Shown: positions 1-10,732 of the stretch, one piece after another
How the letters are laid out: each line of letters starts with the position of its first letter
Position numbering within the stretch: the first letter of the stretch is position 1
Assembly: GCA_029953675.1 (NCBI GenBank)
Contig: JAMWBK010000012.1
Location: forward strand, 62,001 to 126,000
DNA length: 64,000 bases
Source: Rhodosorus marinus
Taxonomy: Eukaryota > Rhodophyta > Stylonematophyceae > Stylonematales > Stylonemataceae
Direction: 5' to 3'
The notes under the pieces: model-generated
Database searches by the model: none
What the model saw: only the letters and a program-made list of their open reading frames with translations
What the model was told of the DNA's origin: nothing
Translations under genes and position numbers: made by a program

Positions 1-71
1 GGTTGGGTCGCATACCAGCGACTCATTTCGGAAAAATCGATGGAGTTCGGGTTGGGGGCAAACCCACCCAA

Positions 72-893
72 TCAATCTCCCTCCTTGGAAACGGCGATCA
101 TCACTGGCGGATCAATAATACGGAAATAAATCAGGAAAATTGAAAGCAAGTCCATCCCGCTCCACTGGAACCGGAATTTGAAGTGCATGAAGTTGATCTG
201 AGCTCCTGGGAACACTTCTTCCACAAACGGCTCGATCTCTTTTCGGGCGATCCCCCACGGCATCGGTGGAAAGGTGTAGTTCTTGTTTTTCCACAATCCT
301 CTCACGGTCATATCCGAGAACCACCTCGGAATCACATCGAAAACTAGAGTGGCGTTTGGGTATTTGGCCAAGATCGTTGGAAATAGTTGCCTGACGTCCT
401 CTTCGCGGAAGTACATTAGCAATCCTTGCATGCTAATAAATGCCTTGCCGTCCTTCCCATCTGGGACGTCGTCGAGCCATGTGCAGTCCAGCGCGCTTTT
501 CCCTATGTTTACAAGCCTTTCGTGCGCCGGAATATATTTTTCTCTGAAGGCTATAGCTTCCGGAAGATCGACGGCATACCAGCGGGTTCGGTCATCTGGT
601 ATCCTGTAAAACTGTGTCTCCAGGCCAGCTCCAAGCTCTATAACAATTCCCCCATCGTTTCGGTCGATCCATTCCCTCAACCGCTCGTCCACCCGACTTG
701 ATCTCCATCCGTGCGTAGAATTAGGCTGTCCAAAGTTTCTAACGTAGTCATAACTAATCGACTCATAAATACTCACACACATATCATCCTTTACGAACCC
801 ATCAGTCCTCCGAGCTTCGGCAGCTCGATTATGAAGCGTCCACAGCATCGTCTCAGGAACCCCCGTCAGCTTCACCAAACCCTTTTCCGCCAT
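72..893 (-). CDS. Class I SAM-dependent methyltransferase, leucine carboxyl/polyketide O-methyltransferase-like (PPM1/LCMT superfamily)
   Basis: Predicted protein of 273 residues when started at the ATG at 891-893. The glycine-rich SAM-binding motif ELGAGLET is at residues 86-93, followed by the strand WYAVDL with Asp109, the usual ribose-binding acid. A conserved start-proximal block (KLTGVPETMLWTLHNRAAEA) is typical of this superfamily. The methyl acceptor cannot be told from sequence; such proteins methylate carboxyl or hydroxyl groups of small molecules or proteins. The frame stays open upstream to a GTG at 939-941 with another ATG at 918-920, but the second ATG lies just after a T-rich run ending in AG that looks like a 3' splice site, so the later ATG is preferred. 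No signal peptide is evident from this start, which suggests a cytosolic enzyme. Stop is TGA at 72-74. Family call fairly sure, substrate unknown. Confidence 0.82.
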   Translation of the reverse strand: MAEKGLVKLTGVPETMLWTLHNRAAEARRTDGFVKDDMCVSIYESISYDYVRNFGQPNSTHGWRSSRVDERLREWIDRNDGGIVIELGAGLETQFYRIPDDRTRWYAVDLPEAIAFREKYIPAHERLVNIGKSALDCTWLDDVPDGKDGKAFISMQGLLMYFREEDVRQLFPTILAKYPNATLVFDVIPRWFSDMTVRGLWKNKNYTFPPMPWGIARKEIEPFVEEVFPGAQINFMHFKFRFQWSGMDLLSIFLIYFRIIDPPVMIAVSKEGD

Positions 894-941
894 CCCTACT
901 AAAAAAAACAAATCAACCATCAGACTTACTGTAAAATTCAC

Positions 942-2384
942 CGTCAGATTTTCAAGTTCAAAGAATTCCTCGGCCCTGATTATCTAGTATTTTAACCAGC
1001 TTCGTACCTACAGACTCCCGATCCCCTTCCCATCCTCCCTCTCCCTCGGGTTCTTCTTCCATGCTCCCGTCACGAACCCATCCGATACCTCTACCGTAAA
1101 TATACTCATTTCAGACGACACGTGCGATATTGACTGATTCTCTTCGCAGCTCTTGCTGGTTCGTACGGATTCGTCGGAATGGTTTTTAGAACGCGGAATT
1201 CGATTACCGTTTAGTACCCATATAAACACTATTTTGTTCTATATAAAACAATCGTTTTTTTAAAGTCCTTTTTTTGTTTGCTTAATTACCACAATTGCAG
1301 CTACGCTCATTGTCTATTTTTAGGTTTAATACCTCCAAATTGATATTTTACACTTGTTGTAATAGCTGTCCTTGACCTTATGGCGTTCCAACGCGGCTTT
1401 ATTGTTCGACGCGCGTCATCAGCGTCTTGTTTCTCGCTTCTCAGGGTAGTTAGGCTCTGAGAAACAGATGATGATGTGATAATAAGGTTCTTTCTCATCT
1501 ACAACTATATAAATACCGAACCTCAAGTATTTTTGGATCCGCATCCACCAGCTTTTCTTTATTAGTGGACTTCTCTGGGTGGATCCGCATCCAATAGCTT
1601 TGCTCTATTTCTAGGCCTCTCCGCGTGTTGCCAGGGCCCCAATAAAATTCGTAAGTTGTACGACTATGAAATGTGAATGACTGGTTTCTTCGTAGACTGC
1701 TAAAAGAACCCACCACCCCGAGGGCAAAAAAAGGACGAATGAGGGCGAAGATCATGCGCCTCCAATATCAACGCCCTGCGGGGGAAACTTAGAACGGGTA
1801 AACGAGGAGAGCAGGTCTGAGCGCTCTCGGAATTCGTAAAGCCACGGGAACCGGCAGAATCCAAAGGCCAAGACGAACGAATGGTTTAATCACAGTGAAT
1901 CAAAGTAGAAATTATTCTAAAAACAATCTGCCTGACTGCTGGCCGATACAAGGTCCCCGTCGTTGATTGAGGAATTTAGGACGTCAATCTTTCGTGATCG
2001 AACAGTTCTCCGGTATTGGAAGACATATGTTTTTCTATTTATAATTCTGGACTGATAAACTTATATCGGGGCGAGGCCAGAAGCCAAGCTTATTTATTAT
2101 TATGTCGAAACATGGGCTCAATTAACTATATCAGACCGTCTGATAAACATAGGGCGGAGGACTTTTTTTGGTTTGGCCGAAGTGAAAACTCTATCTACGT
2201 CTGTATTCGAATGAACGTGTTTTCCGAGTCTAAAATCAAAACCGGGGGGACCGAAAAGTCCTTTGAGAGGGCGACGAGAAAAATTGCTGATGCGATAGTG
2301 TTAGTAGCTAAACCCGATCTCCTCTGGCAAAGAGCACAAATGGAGTTCGTACATGGGTTTACGTCTACCTCGCGCCGCATTTGA
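942..2384. other. Intergenic, no recognisable gene
   Basis: No ORF with recognisable protein features on either strand. Short AT-rich stretches near 1215-1250 include TATA-like sequence that could serve the methyltransferase if its 5' UTR is long or spliced. GGATCCGCATCCA occurs twice as a direct repeat (1535-1547 and 1581-1593). A small palindrome (TATCAGAC/GTCTGATA) lies near 2130-2146. Confidence 0.5.
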
Positions 2385-2835
2385 ACGGCCTCGCCGTCAC
2401 CTGTGACGATAGCCGCCGTACGACGTACGGTGATCTTGCTGTTCCTAATCCTCAGGCAAGTCGTTATTTGGAGGCCGCGGGAGAGCGCCGTGGATTTGTC
2501 GCTGCCAGTATGAGAGCCAGTATGAGATGTCGCGCAAAGAGTTGAAATATGCAGGGGCTTTGTCATCCGCAGGCGTTCGTGCTTCGGCTCTAGCCCATCC
2601 GCTTGGTACCACTGGTCATTGAGTGCTTTGGGTTAAATATGGATTCTGTTGGTTCTCGGTGGCTTTGGGAATTGTTCCGCGAACGCTTGACCGTCTGTCC
2701 TCGTTGTTTACCCGTTAAGTTTCTTACTGGGCGTTTGAACGCTGCTTTGATGTTGGAGGCGCGCGATCTTCGCCGCGCTTAGTCCTTTTTTTCCCCTCCG
2801 ATTTTTGTTCTTTCAGTTTCCGATTGAACAAATTC
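2385..2835 (+). mobile_element. RLE-C non-LTR retrotransposon, degraded 3' fragment
   Basis: Translates, with frameshifts, to the C-terminal tail of the RLE-C ORF: the endonuclease segment resembling TCDDSRRTTYGDLAVPNPQA, then the KYAGALSSAGVRASALAH block and the LEARDLRRA terminus with stop. It ends in the family's 3' signature, a T-rich run around CCCCTC followed by a TTTCCGATTGAACAAATTCA-like tail. Only the last 450 bp are present, as expected for 5' truncation during target-primed reverse transcription. Confidence 0.75.
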
Positions 2836-3359
2836 ACTTGAGATACAAGAGAGTAGACCCGATCAGGACGGTCCACGGCCCACGTCCACGGTCCGGTGCA
2901 TACCCAAAAATAGATGTGAACCAATCTATTTTTAGTGTTAGTAAGTCGCAAACGAGATAGATGTTTTTGGGTGGGTCAAATGCGGTGCGTTCCACGGGAA
3001 AAGAGAAAACAGGAGCTTTCTTGTTGGAACTGGAAAACCTCCGCATTCGGTTCTTCGGTACATGCAGCTAGACGAAGTCCTCCTTTGACAAGAACTTCCT
3101 CAAACCATTAACCTTCTTAGTTCACGGAGCTCCCAGACGGTGAGCTGGGCTCATAACCTGTTGGAACTGGAAGTTTTTACTTGAGCTATAGAGACCCATG
3201 AAGGCGCGTACACAGTCGCCTTTTACTCGAGCAACCCCTCTGATCACGGAGAGAGTGGCTAGAATATTATGTACCGTACATTCGTGCTAGGTATAGGAGT
3301 CGCTGGTTCTAATTTAAGTCATTAGCCCGATGTTGTTGTATGAACGAGAACGAATGGGG
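2836..3359. other. Intergenic with possible LTR-terminus remnants
   Basis: No gene is supported. The motif TGTTGGAACTGGAA occurs at about 3024 and again at about 3160, and its reverse complement occurs at about 48206-48228. It begins with TG and could mark decayed LTR ends, but no internal element is visible between the two copies. Confidence 0.35.
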
Positions 3360-4218
3360 TATTGGGAGGGACCAGAGTGAGGGATGATGAATGAACTTCG
3401 AAACAAATAACTTCGAAACAAATACCTGCGTTTTAGTGCAGCGAGTTATCTCCATCGCCTTATTCGCTCATATTTTGCGTGCTTCTTTAAGATCATTTGC
3501 CCGATTGGGTATTTAGATATTTTCCGATATGAAGACCGAGAAAACATTTACGGAGAACTCCATGAATTATATACACATAGAAATTTCAACCATTATTATC
3601 GTTTATTCAATAGCATCAGACGACGACTCAGTATACCAAAAAAAATAACTGGCTGCGAAAATCCGCCAAAGTGCATGTTCTTAAAACATTATATAAAAAG
3701 GCGCATTTTTTGCCTGTGAAATTTATCTTCGAATTTTCATGTCAAGCATAGAAAGACATTTCAAAACATGAGGAATAGGAACACTATCATTTTCTTTTAG
3801 ATGTTGAGAGGAAAGTGGAAACCGCGGAGGGTCAGAGGAGTGAGTGTACGGGGGAAGTCTGAGGGGTCTTTGGGGGAGTGGGTGGGGGTCCGGGGAGTGT
3901 CAACCAGTATCTCAGCCGGCGGAGTGGCGGGCCGTCGTGTTGGGGATCTGTTGCGTTGGTTGAGAGGGCGTTGAAGGTGAGTGAATTCTTTAGATCGTGC
4001 TTTGGGTAGATTCGGGAGCGGCGGTGGAGTGCGGTCGTATAAATGGCTTTCTTTCAGTGGGCTTTGTGAAGTGGCGGAGGGAGGAGATATTCTAGAGTCA
4101 GGGATATATAACGTGACTTGGTTGCAAGGGGAAGACGAGTGTTTTGGGATGATGGAGCAAGGAGTGATAGTCCTTCGAGGAAGGCCTGCGGAGTGGGTGA
4201 AGTTGTTTTTTTTTGAGG
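3360..4218 (+). repeat. Duplicated 5' flank of the sulfatase gene (copy 1)
   Basis: Aligns with about 31575-32412 in front of the intact sulfatase, including matching stretches around CCGATATGAAGACC, GAATTTTCATGTCAAGCATA and CACTATCATTTTCTTTTAGATG. The duplicated segment therefore includes regulatory DNA, with a TATA-like GGGATATATA at 4101-4110 about 110 bp before the ancestral start. An open frame running through this flank from 3981 fuses to the pseudogene only because of a deletion in the start region; it is not a genuine N-terminal extension. Confidence 0.75.
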
Positions 4219-4884
4219 ATGAAGAAGACTGTTGGATATGGCTTGTTCTATTTGGGTGGTTCGCCGCACTGGGCCCGGGAGAGGCCTTTGAGGGAAAGCC
4301 AAACGTGATTCTGATAGTGCTTGACGATCTTGGTTATCATGACCTCGGCATCCAAGGGAGTGAGGACGTCAAGTCCCCCAACATTGACAAACTGGCGACA
4401 GATGGGGTTAGATTCACCGATGGATTCGCTCCCAATCATTTTTGTGGACCTTCGCGGTCTGGTCTCTTCTCGGGTACTTATCCCTTCAGGATCGGCGCCG
4501 CATTCAATACACCGAAGGACTACTGCGACAAAACAGTTGGACTACCGGTGGACGTGGAGATATTACCAAAGACGATGAAGAAGGCAGGCTACAGGACTTA
4601 CTGCGTCGGAAAGTGGCATTTGGGCCATACGACAGATCATCACCCGAAAAACCGTGGATTCGACGGGTTCTTCGGGTTTCTCGGCGACAGTTGGAACTAT
4701 ACGCTCTCTGAGATGTACGACGAGGAGCTTGACGATTTGACATGTACAGGGGATTCCAGCGAGTTGCAGGCACTACCTACGCCACCGATGATTTTACGGA
4801 CGCCGCTATCTCGTATATATCGAAATCGAGGAGGCTTGAGGAACCTTTCTTCCTTTACCTAGCGTATAACGCTTCGCATACTCC
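4219..4884 (+). pseudogene. Sulfatase pseudogene (copy 1, truncated)
   Basis: Closely similar to the first 225 or so codons of the intact sulfatase at 32413-34095, including the catalytic CGPSR motif and the GKWHLGH motif. Three lesions disable it. One base is missing a few codons after the ATG (near 4233), so the native start is out of frame with the rest. A 4-bp deletion near 4738 shifts the frame again. All homology ends at about 4884, where a degraded RLE-A copy begins. The missing 3' half is not found beyond that element, so this is truncation or rearrangement and not a simple reversible insertion. Confidence 0.85.
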
Positions 4885-7545
4885 TAGATACGAAGCGCGG
4901 TTGCCCAGGAGGCGACAGTCGCAGGCGAGCATACAAGCCGACGGTCCGCGACGCCAAATCCCCCTAAGCGCAACGGTAGGACGATCTGGGCACGAATTAA
5001 GTCCCTGTCTGGAGCAGATTCAAGATCCAGGGGTTCATCCAAGACCGTTCCCCGGTGTTTCAGCATCATATCGTCGGCCTTAGGGCGAACCAGTAGTTGA
5101 GCCGGGGACCGGCGCACAAGCGGGAAAGCAAGCATGCAGATTGCAGCATGCTGTCTGGTAGGCGTTCAATGGCGTCAGTAAGCTGTTTTTTCGTTGCGAA
5201 GACCCGTTCGCAAGAGTCTTGAACAAAATTGGCACTCCCCAAACCGATGCCATGGTGCTGGAGCCCGTCACGTATGCCGAAGGGTCGGAGACTAGAGGGC
5301 AATGAGTCCATCGCAACTTCGCTCGGGGCGAGAAAACGGCACTTCGTAGGTTCGACGATCAGACCTACTTCACGGGCAATCGCTTATTTTGGTCAATCGC
5401 CGAGCCAGGGTCTCAGGTGTGCCCAACAATGTTACGTCCTCGTGGTAGGCGCAGATACAAAGATCCAGCACCTCGGTCGCAAGACGCAGGAGAAAAAGCT
5501 GAAAGGCACAGGCGTGAAGGATAGGCCCGCAAGGATCGCCTTGTTGCACTCCAGCATGCGCTTCAAAAACAGTGCCCTTTGTTGTCCAGTAGGGGAGGCC
5601 CCCCCCTCCGTAAATACCAAATAGGAAAGGCAAAGCCTCCGGGAATACCCTTCGAATCACCTCTAGAGCATACGTCGGCGAAACGCTGTTGAGTGCATTG
5701 CGGAAATGCACCACCAAAACTCCTTAGTCCACCCGCTGGCTCGCTCCAGCCGGATCGCATGGGTGATCAATTCGCAACCCCCGGAAAATCCCACCCCTAC
5801 TTGCAACGGCGTTAAAAGCTGTGACCCGCTGGCGGAGGCGCTGGCATATCCACCTCCCGGCTAACTTCCTGAGGCTCTCGAACATACCGATCGGCCGGGG
5901 ACTCGGGTGTGCCGGCTGGTGGTCGGGTTTCGTTAGCAAGCAAAGCTGTGCCGGCCGGAGGCATCCCACGAACCCAGCTGCTGTAGTTTTGCCTTGTAAC
6001 GCGACGCCGGCACAAGCCGCCTTTCCCTATCGAAGAAGTTGGCGGCCGCGTGCAGGTGACGTATGCCTGACCGGAAGCGCTCCAACAAGATCCTCTCAAT
6101 GCGCTGAATGCGCAGCCGATGGATGGCTGCCACCTTTGCGCGCCAAGCTCAGGAAGATGAGGTCGAGAATGGCCCCAGCCATTGAGAGTTCTCCTCGAGG
6201 TAGTACGAGAAGAGGGATCCTGCCCCGGAGGGGTAGGGAGCCGCCTTCCTAAGAATTCCATCGTCCGAGCCAACTCCGAAAACGCGTCCTCCATATGCCC
6301 CAGTCTCCGCCCTCTTTCAGGACGTAGGCATGCAGGTCCATTGGCTGCGATCTCGCAGCCAAACAAGAGGAATTAATCGTCTTTCTCCCTCTTAGACCCG
6401 GGGGATTCGGTCCTAACGCGCTGGCTGCATGGCTGCCCTAAAGTTGTCAGACGTCCACTCCGCGAGGATCGCAGTGAGTTGCCTTCGGGATTCGACGAAT
6501 CGATTGGGATTCTCTCGAGGGACATGCCTTCCAGCGCTCCAGTCTCGCCACTCTCATTGGAACTGGTACTAGGGGCAGATCCCTCCAACGCCCCCAGCCG
6601 CTGTAGCTCTACCTTGTGGCTCGAGGACACCACAAGACGCCTCTCCGGATCAAAGAAGGTGGAAACTGCTGTGCGCAGGTGATGCGTACCTGACCTAAAA
6701 CGTTCCAACAAAATTCTCTCTATGCGATGAATGCGCAGCCAATGGATGACTGCCGCCTTCACGTTGCTCTCCGGCTCCGAGAGCCCTCCAGTCTCCCCCG
6801 GGGACAGAAATTGCCCCGAGAAACGGTCGAACGCGAAATGCAGGCCGCCCTGGGGGTGAGAATGTAACCACCGGGCGCTCTCAGGCCACTGTTCGGTGTC
6901 TTGGCCAGTAAGGCCTGGAGGTACGTGGCCGCGTTCGCTGTGACCAGGAAAAGAACGTCCCGACCCTCGTAGTTGGCAAAGATAAAGTCTTCCCGATTAC
7001 AGCCCAAGTATTCCGCAAAAACGTTAAAACGTTGCGGAAATCGCGCATGTTCGGCACCTCACCCGGGTTGTCCGCGGCGGAACGTTCCGCACCCGGACAT
7101 ATTGCAAAGTAGTTTCCGTGGTTCCAACCTTAGGCTCGCTATGATGGAAATACCGTATCATTGCCGCCATACGGGCGGCAGTGGTACCTCTCCACAGCGC
7201 CGAAATGTATGATGGCCCCGCCTTGGGGCGATCACTTACGCCAGCCTGGGCCCGAGGTTGTTGACCCGCGGGGGCCTGCCGAGGACCCGGAAGTCCGCTC
7301 CAGATGAGGGGGGTGCTAAGCCTGGAGGCACCGCTTCATTCGCCGCCAAACCGGTTGCCTCACAATCACCACCGCCTTTGCGTCCAGTCCCCGAGCGCTG
7401 AACTCGTTTTAGCCCCGCATTCCACTCCCCAACGCCGCACTGTCCCACACAGGGCCCGCCGCCCTCGCCTGTCCCGGGACAGGTTCATCTCGACTGACCG
7501 ACAGATTTTGACTGCCTTCAGAGACAGTTGCCACTCTGGGATTCA
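4885..7545 (-). mobile_element. RLE-A-related non-LTR retrotransposon, old degraded copy (A' subfamily)
   Basis: Read on the minus strand, this contains frameshifted pieces of ORF1 (about 6373-7450) and of ORF2: reverse transcriptase at 5370-5960 (with GVQQGDPCGP and an AYHED variant of the catalytic box) and the thumb region [15 protein letters not shown] near 4900-5130. The 3' end with the endonuclease is missing. A piece of ORF1 (5933-6133) sits inside the ORF2 N-terminal region, so the copy is internally rearranged. A palindromic GGCTGCGA/TCGCAGCC lies at the ORF1-ORF2 junction near 6343-6360, as in intact copies. Its right side is cut by the tail of the next RLE-A copy. Confidence 0.8.
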
Positions 7546-7627
7546 AACTGGGCTTTACTGGGCTTTGCTGGGCTTTAATGGACTTTACTAGCATAGCCTG
7601 AAGCGCTACGCAAGGCGTGAAGATGAA

Positions 7628-10600
7628 CTAATAACTAGGGAGGGAAGCATGCAACCCCAGGCGCCGATGGCGCGCCTCGGAAAGCATGTGGCTGGAATAT
7701 CGCCAAAGGGAGACACTTAAACGCCTCAAGAGCGCCAAATATTCAGTAGCATGCTCAGCAAAACATTTCCGCAACCACTCTAAACCCGACTTATCCACGT
7801 GACCAAAGCTTTCCACAATGAATGGCTGGAACCGGTGAGAGCGACCCTCAGCGCAAGGCAGACTGGCCATGCTCTCAGCATACCGTCGTTCCTTAACTCT
7901 TCGAAGGGCTGAAGCCGCGGCCCCCCGGCGGCGGGCGGCTGCGGTGAGGTGGGCGCTGGCCACGGGGCAGGTAATCGCAAGGTCCACATATGTTGAGCGT
8001 CTGGCAGCAGCGTCAGAGACGAGGAGATCGGCTATACAACGGGGCGGTGCAGAGTCCGAGATTGATCTGGGCACTTCCGACTCAACCTCAACCGTATGCC
8101 CTATCCGAGTCAAAACTTCGCTGAGGATGTACTTGAGGCGAGTGTGACGCCTCGTACGGAGACCTCGCAACATTCCGCAGGAACCCAGGAAGTGGTAGCC
8201 ACAAGCGTCAATCCGGCTCTCACATCCCTGACAGAAAGACGGCCGATTAGAGTGCCACGGAGCCTGTGGCAAACCGAGATAGATCCGTGCGGCAGAACGG
8301 AACTGGAAAGCATCGAGACGATGACTCAATGACGACGGTAGAGTGGTTAACCACAAGTGCGAGAGGTGGCCTCCCATGCCGCGGAGACGAGCGGCAGTGG
8401 TAGGCGGCGTGAGAGGAGAATTGAGCATGACTGTGTGAGCGGCACTGTGTTGGCCCCAGGTGAGGCTATGTTGAATCACATCAGTGCGGGAGCTCCACAA
8501 TCGGCTCAAACCCGGATAGTCTGCAACAGGGGACCCGGGGCTAGCCTCTCCGTCATCGGCAAGAACTCGGTCGAGGGGAGAATCCTCAATCGCTTCAGCT
8601 CGTCCCCATAACAGCTCCCTCCAGGAACGAAAGTGGGACCGATTTGCGTCCGGCACGGCGTTGCACCTCCTGAACGCGTGTTGAAGACCATCATAAATTG
8701 TCAAAAGCGGGGGCGGCAGGCTCACTGGATCCTCGTCGGTCAAAGCTCGAGCCAAGAGGCAGGCACTTCGCATCCGGAAGGTCACCAACGTTCGCAGCGC
8801 GGTAGCCCAGGAGGCAACCGCCGCTGGCGAGCATACCAGCCCACGGTCTGCGACGCCGAATCCCCCTAATCGCAACGGTAGAGCGATCTGTGCACGAATA
8901 AAGTCCCTGTCGGGAGCAGCTTCAAGATCGAGGGGCTCATCCAAGAGCGTTCCCCAGTGTTGCAGGGTCATCTCGTCGGCTTTAGCCGCGATCCACGAGC
9001 CCCAAGCTGGAAGCAGGCTGCGCAACCAGTAGTTGAGTCTGGGACCGGCACAAAAGCGGGAAAGCAAGCAGGCCGATTGCAGCATGCTGTCGGGTAGGTG
9101 CTCAATGGCGTCGGTGAGTTGCTTGTGCCGTGCCAAAACTCGCTCGCAGGATGCTTGGACAAAGTTGTCAGTCCCCAATCCGACGCCGTGGTGTTCGAAC
9201 CCTTCACGTTCGCTGATTAGTCGCAGAGTGGGTGGCAGAGAGTTCAGCGACACGTCCCTCGGGGGGGGAGAAAGCGACATTTTTCTGTTTCCACAGTCAA
9301 ACCGACGCGACGTGCAATCGCTTCGATCGCGGTCAGTCCCCTAGCCAGGGTGTCAGGGGTGCCCAGCAATGTTACGTCATCGTGGTACGCGCAGATTCGA
9401 AGATCCGAGACCTCAGTCGAAAGACGCGTAAGTACGAGCTGTAGGGCACAGGCATGAAGAAGAGGTCCGCAAGGGTCGCCTTGTTGGACGCCAGTATGTG
9501 CTTGAAAAACAGTGCCCTCCGTTGTCAAGTAGGGGAGGCTCTCCCCTCCGTAAATACCCGATAGAAACGGCCACGCCTCCGGAAACACACGTCGGAGCAC
9601 CTCTAGCGCATGCGTCCGCGACACGCTGTTGAATGCGTTCCGGAAATCAACCACCAAGACTCCCCACTCCGGCCTACTGGCGCGTTCTAGCTCGATCCCA
9701 TGGGTGATCAGTTCGCAACCCCCAGAAAATCCCACCCCTACTTGCAAGGGCGCCATAAAAGCTGTGACGCGCTGGCGAAGGCGCTGGCATAGCCACCTCC
9801 CGGCTAACTTCCGTAGGCTCTCCACCATCCCGATCGGCCGGAGACGCGGGTGGGCCGGCTGGTGGTCAGGTTTCGTGAGCAAGCAAAGCTGTGCCTGCCG
9901 GAGATGTTCCCATGGCGCGGACGCACCCGATACGCCCTGGAACAACTTTTTAAGGATCCTCAGAAGCGCGCTCTGGCCAGGCTGGCTCAGGGCCTGCAAT
10001 AGCTCTGTTCTTAGTCCGGAGGGTCCAGGACAGCGTCCCCGACGCGAGGTACGAAGCAAATCCTCCAGGTCAGACTCACTGAGCGTCAGATCGATGCGAA
10101 ACCTGGCCAATTCCGGACGGTCCAAGAATACCTCGAATTCAGGGGACAAATCCACGTCGGACTCAGGGAACAAAGACGACACCGTCTGGGCGAGACTATC
10201 ATCGTAGGGGAGGACAGGCGCCTGGCCCTCCAAAACCCGCGCCGCTCGACTTAAATCGCCCACTGCTACCAATTTCTGTACTCGAGCTGGCACGGGCGAC
10301 ACTGTGCCATGCCGAGTCCGACGGGCGGATGGTGCTGACGACGCCAAATAGCTGCGCTGTAGTACTTCGAAGTCTCCCTTCAAGAACAGGGCCAGTCGGT
10401 CTCGTACTCGCCATCTGCGCTCCGATGTGTGAATGGGGGCCAGAATCAGGCGCGGCATGACCCCCAGAAAAACCCAAATGACTGTGTCCCGAATGTTGCG
10501 AGCCAGGCTCGTGAAGATGAAATCGAGAATGGTTCCAGCTACTAGAAGGTCTCCACGAGGAAGGACGACTGGGGGAATGCCCCCACGGAGGGGAAGCGAG

Positions 10601-10701
10601 CCTCCTTCCAAAGAAATCCACCGCCGGAGCCAACTCCGAAAACGCGTACGCCAAATGCCCCAGTCTCCGCCCTCCTTCAGGACATAAGACTGTAGATCCA
10701 T
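7628..10701 (-). pseudogene. RLE-A ORF2: reverse transcriptase plus restriction-like endonuclease (frameshifted, copy A1)
   Basis: Starts at an ATG (10699-10701, MDLQSYVLKEGGDWGIW). The N-terminal region of about 230 residues has no apurinic-endonuclease motifs. The reverse transcriptase shows RGRCPGPSGLRTE, motif A VDFRNAFNSVS, motif B GVQQGDPCGPLLHA and the catalytic AYHDD. The C-terminal third has a C-x2-C-x9-H-x4-C finger (CQGC...HFLGSC), then RTRRH and an endonuclease-like D-x14-D followed by LAITCPVA. A run of eight G at about 9251-9258, where other copies have six bases, shifts the frame by +2 between reverse transcriptase and thumb. Otherwise collinear with copies A3 and A4. Confidence 0.88.
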
Positions 10702-10732
10702 AGGCTGCGACCTCGCAGCCGTGCCTGGAGCG

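Noticed and set aside
2016-2384. Small gene of 122 codons upstream of the RLE-C fragment
   Set aside because: No recognised motif. It runs into the retroelement fragment and has no paralog in the window.
3981-4218. Possible 80-residue N-terminal extension of the first sulfatase copy
   Set aside because: The equivalent region in the intact copy is untranslated flank with a TATA box. The frame is joined to the sulfatase only by a 1-bp deletion after the true ATG.
9629-10207. 192-codon open frame antisense to RLE-A ORF2, repeated at 40932-41510 and 59663-60241
   Set aside because: Open only because the opposite strand is coding with GC-rich codons. It has no protein-like features and varies as expected from changes in the sense frame.
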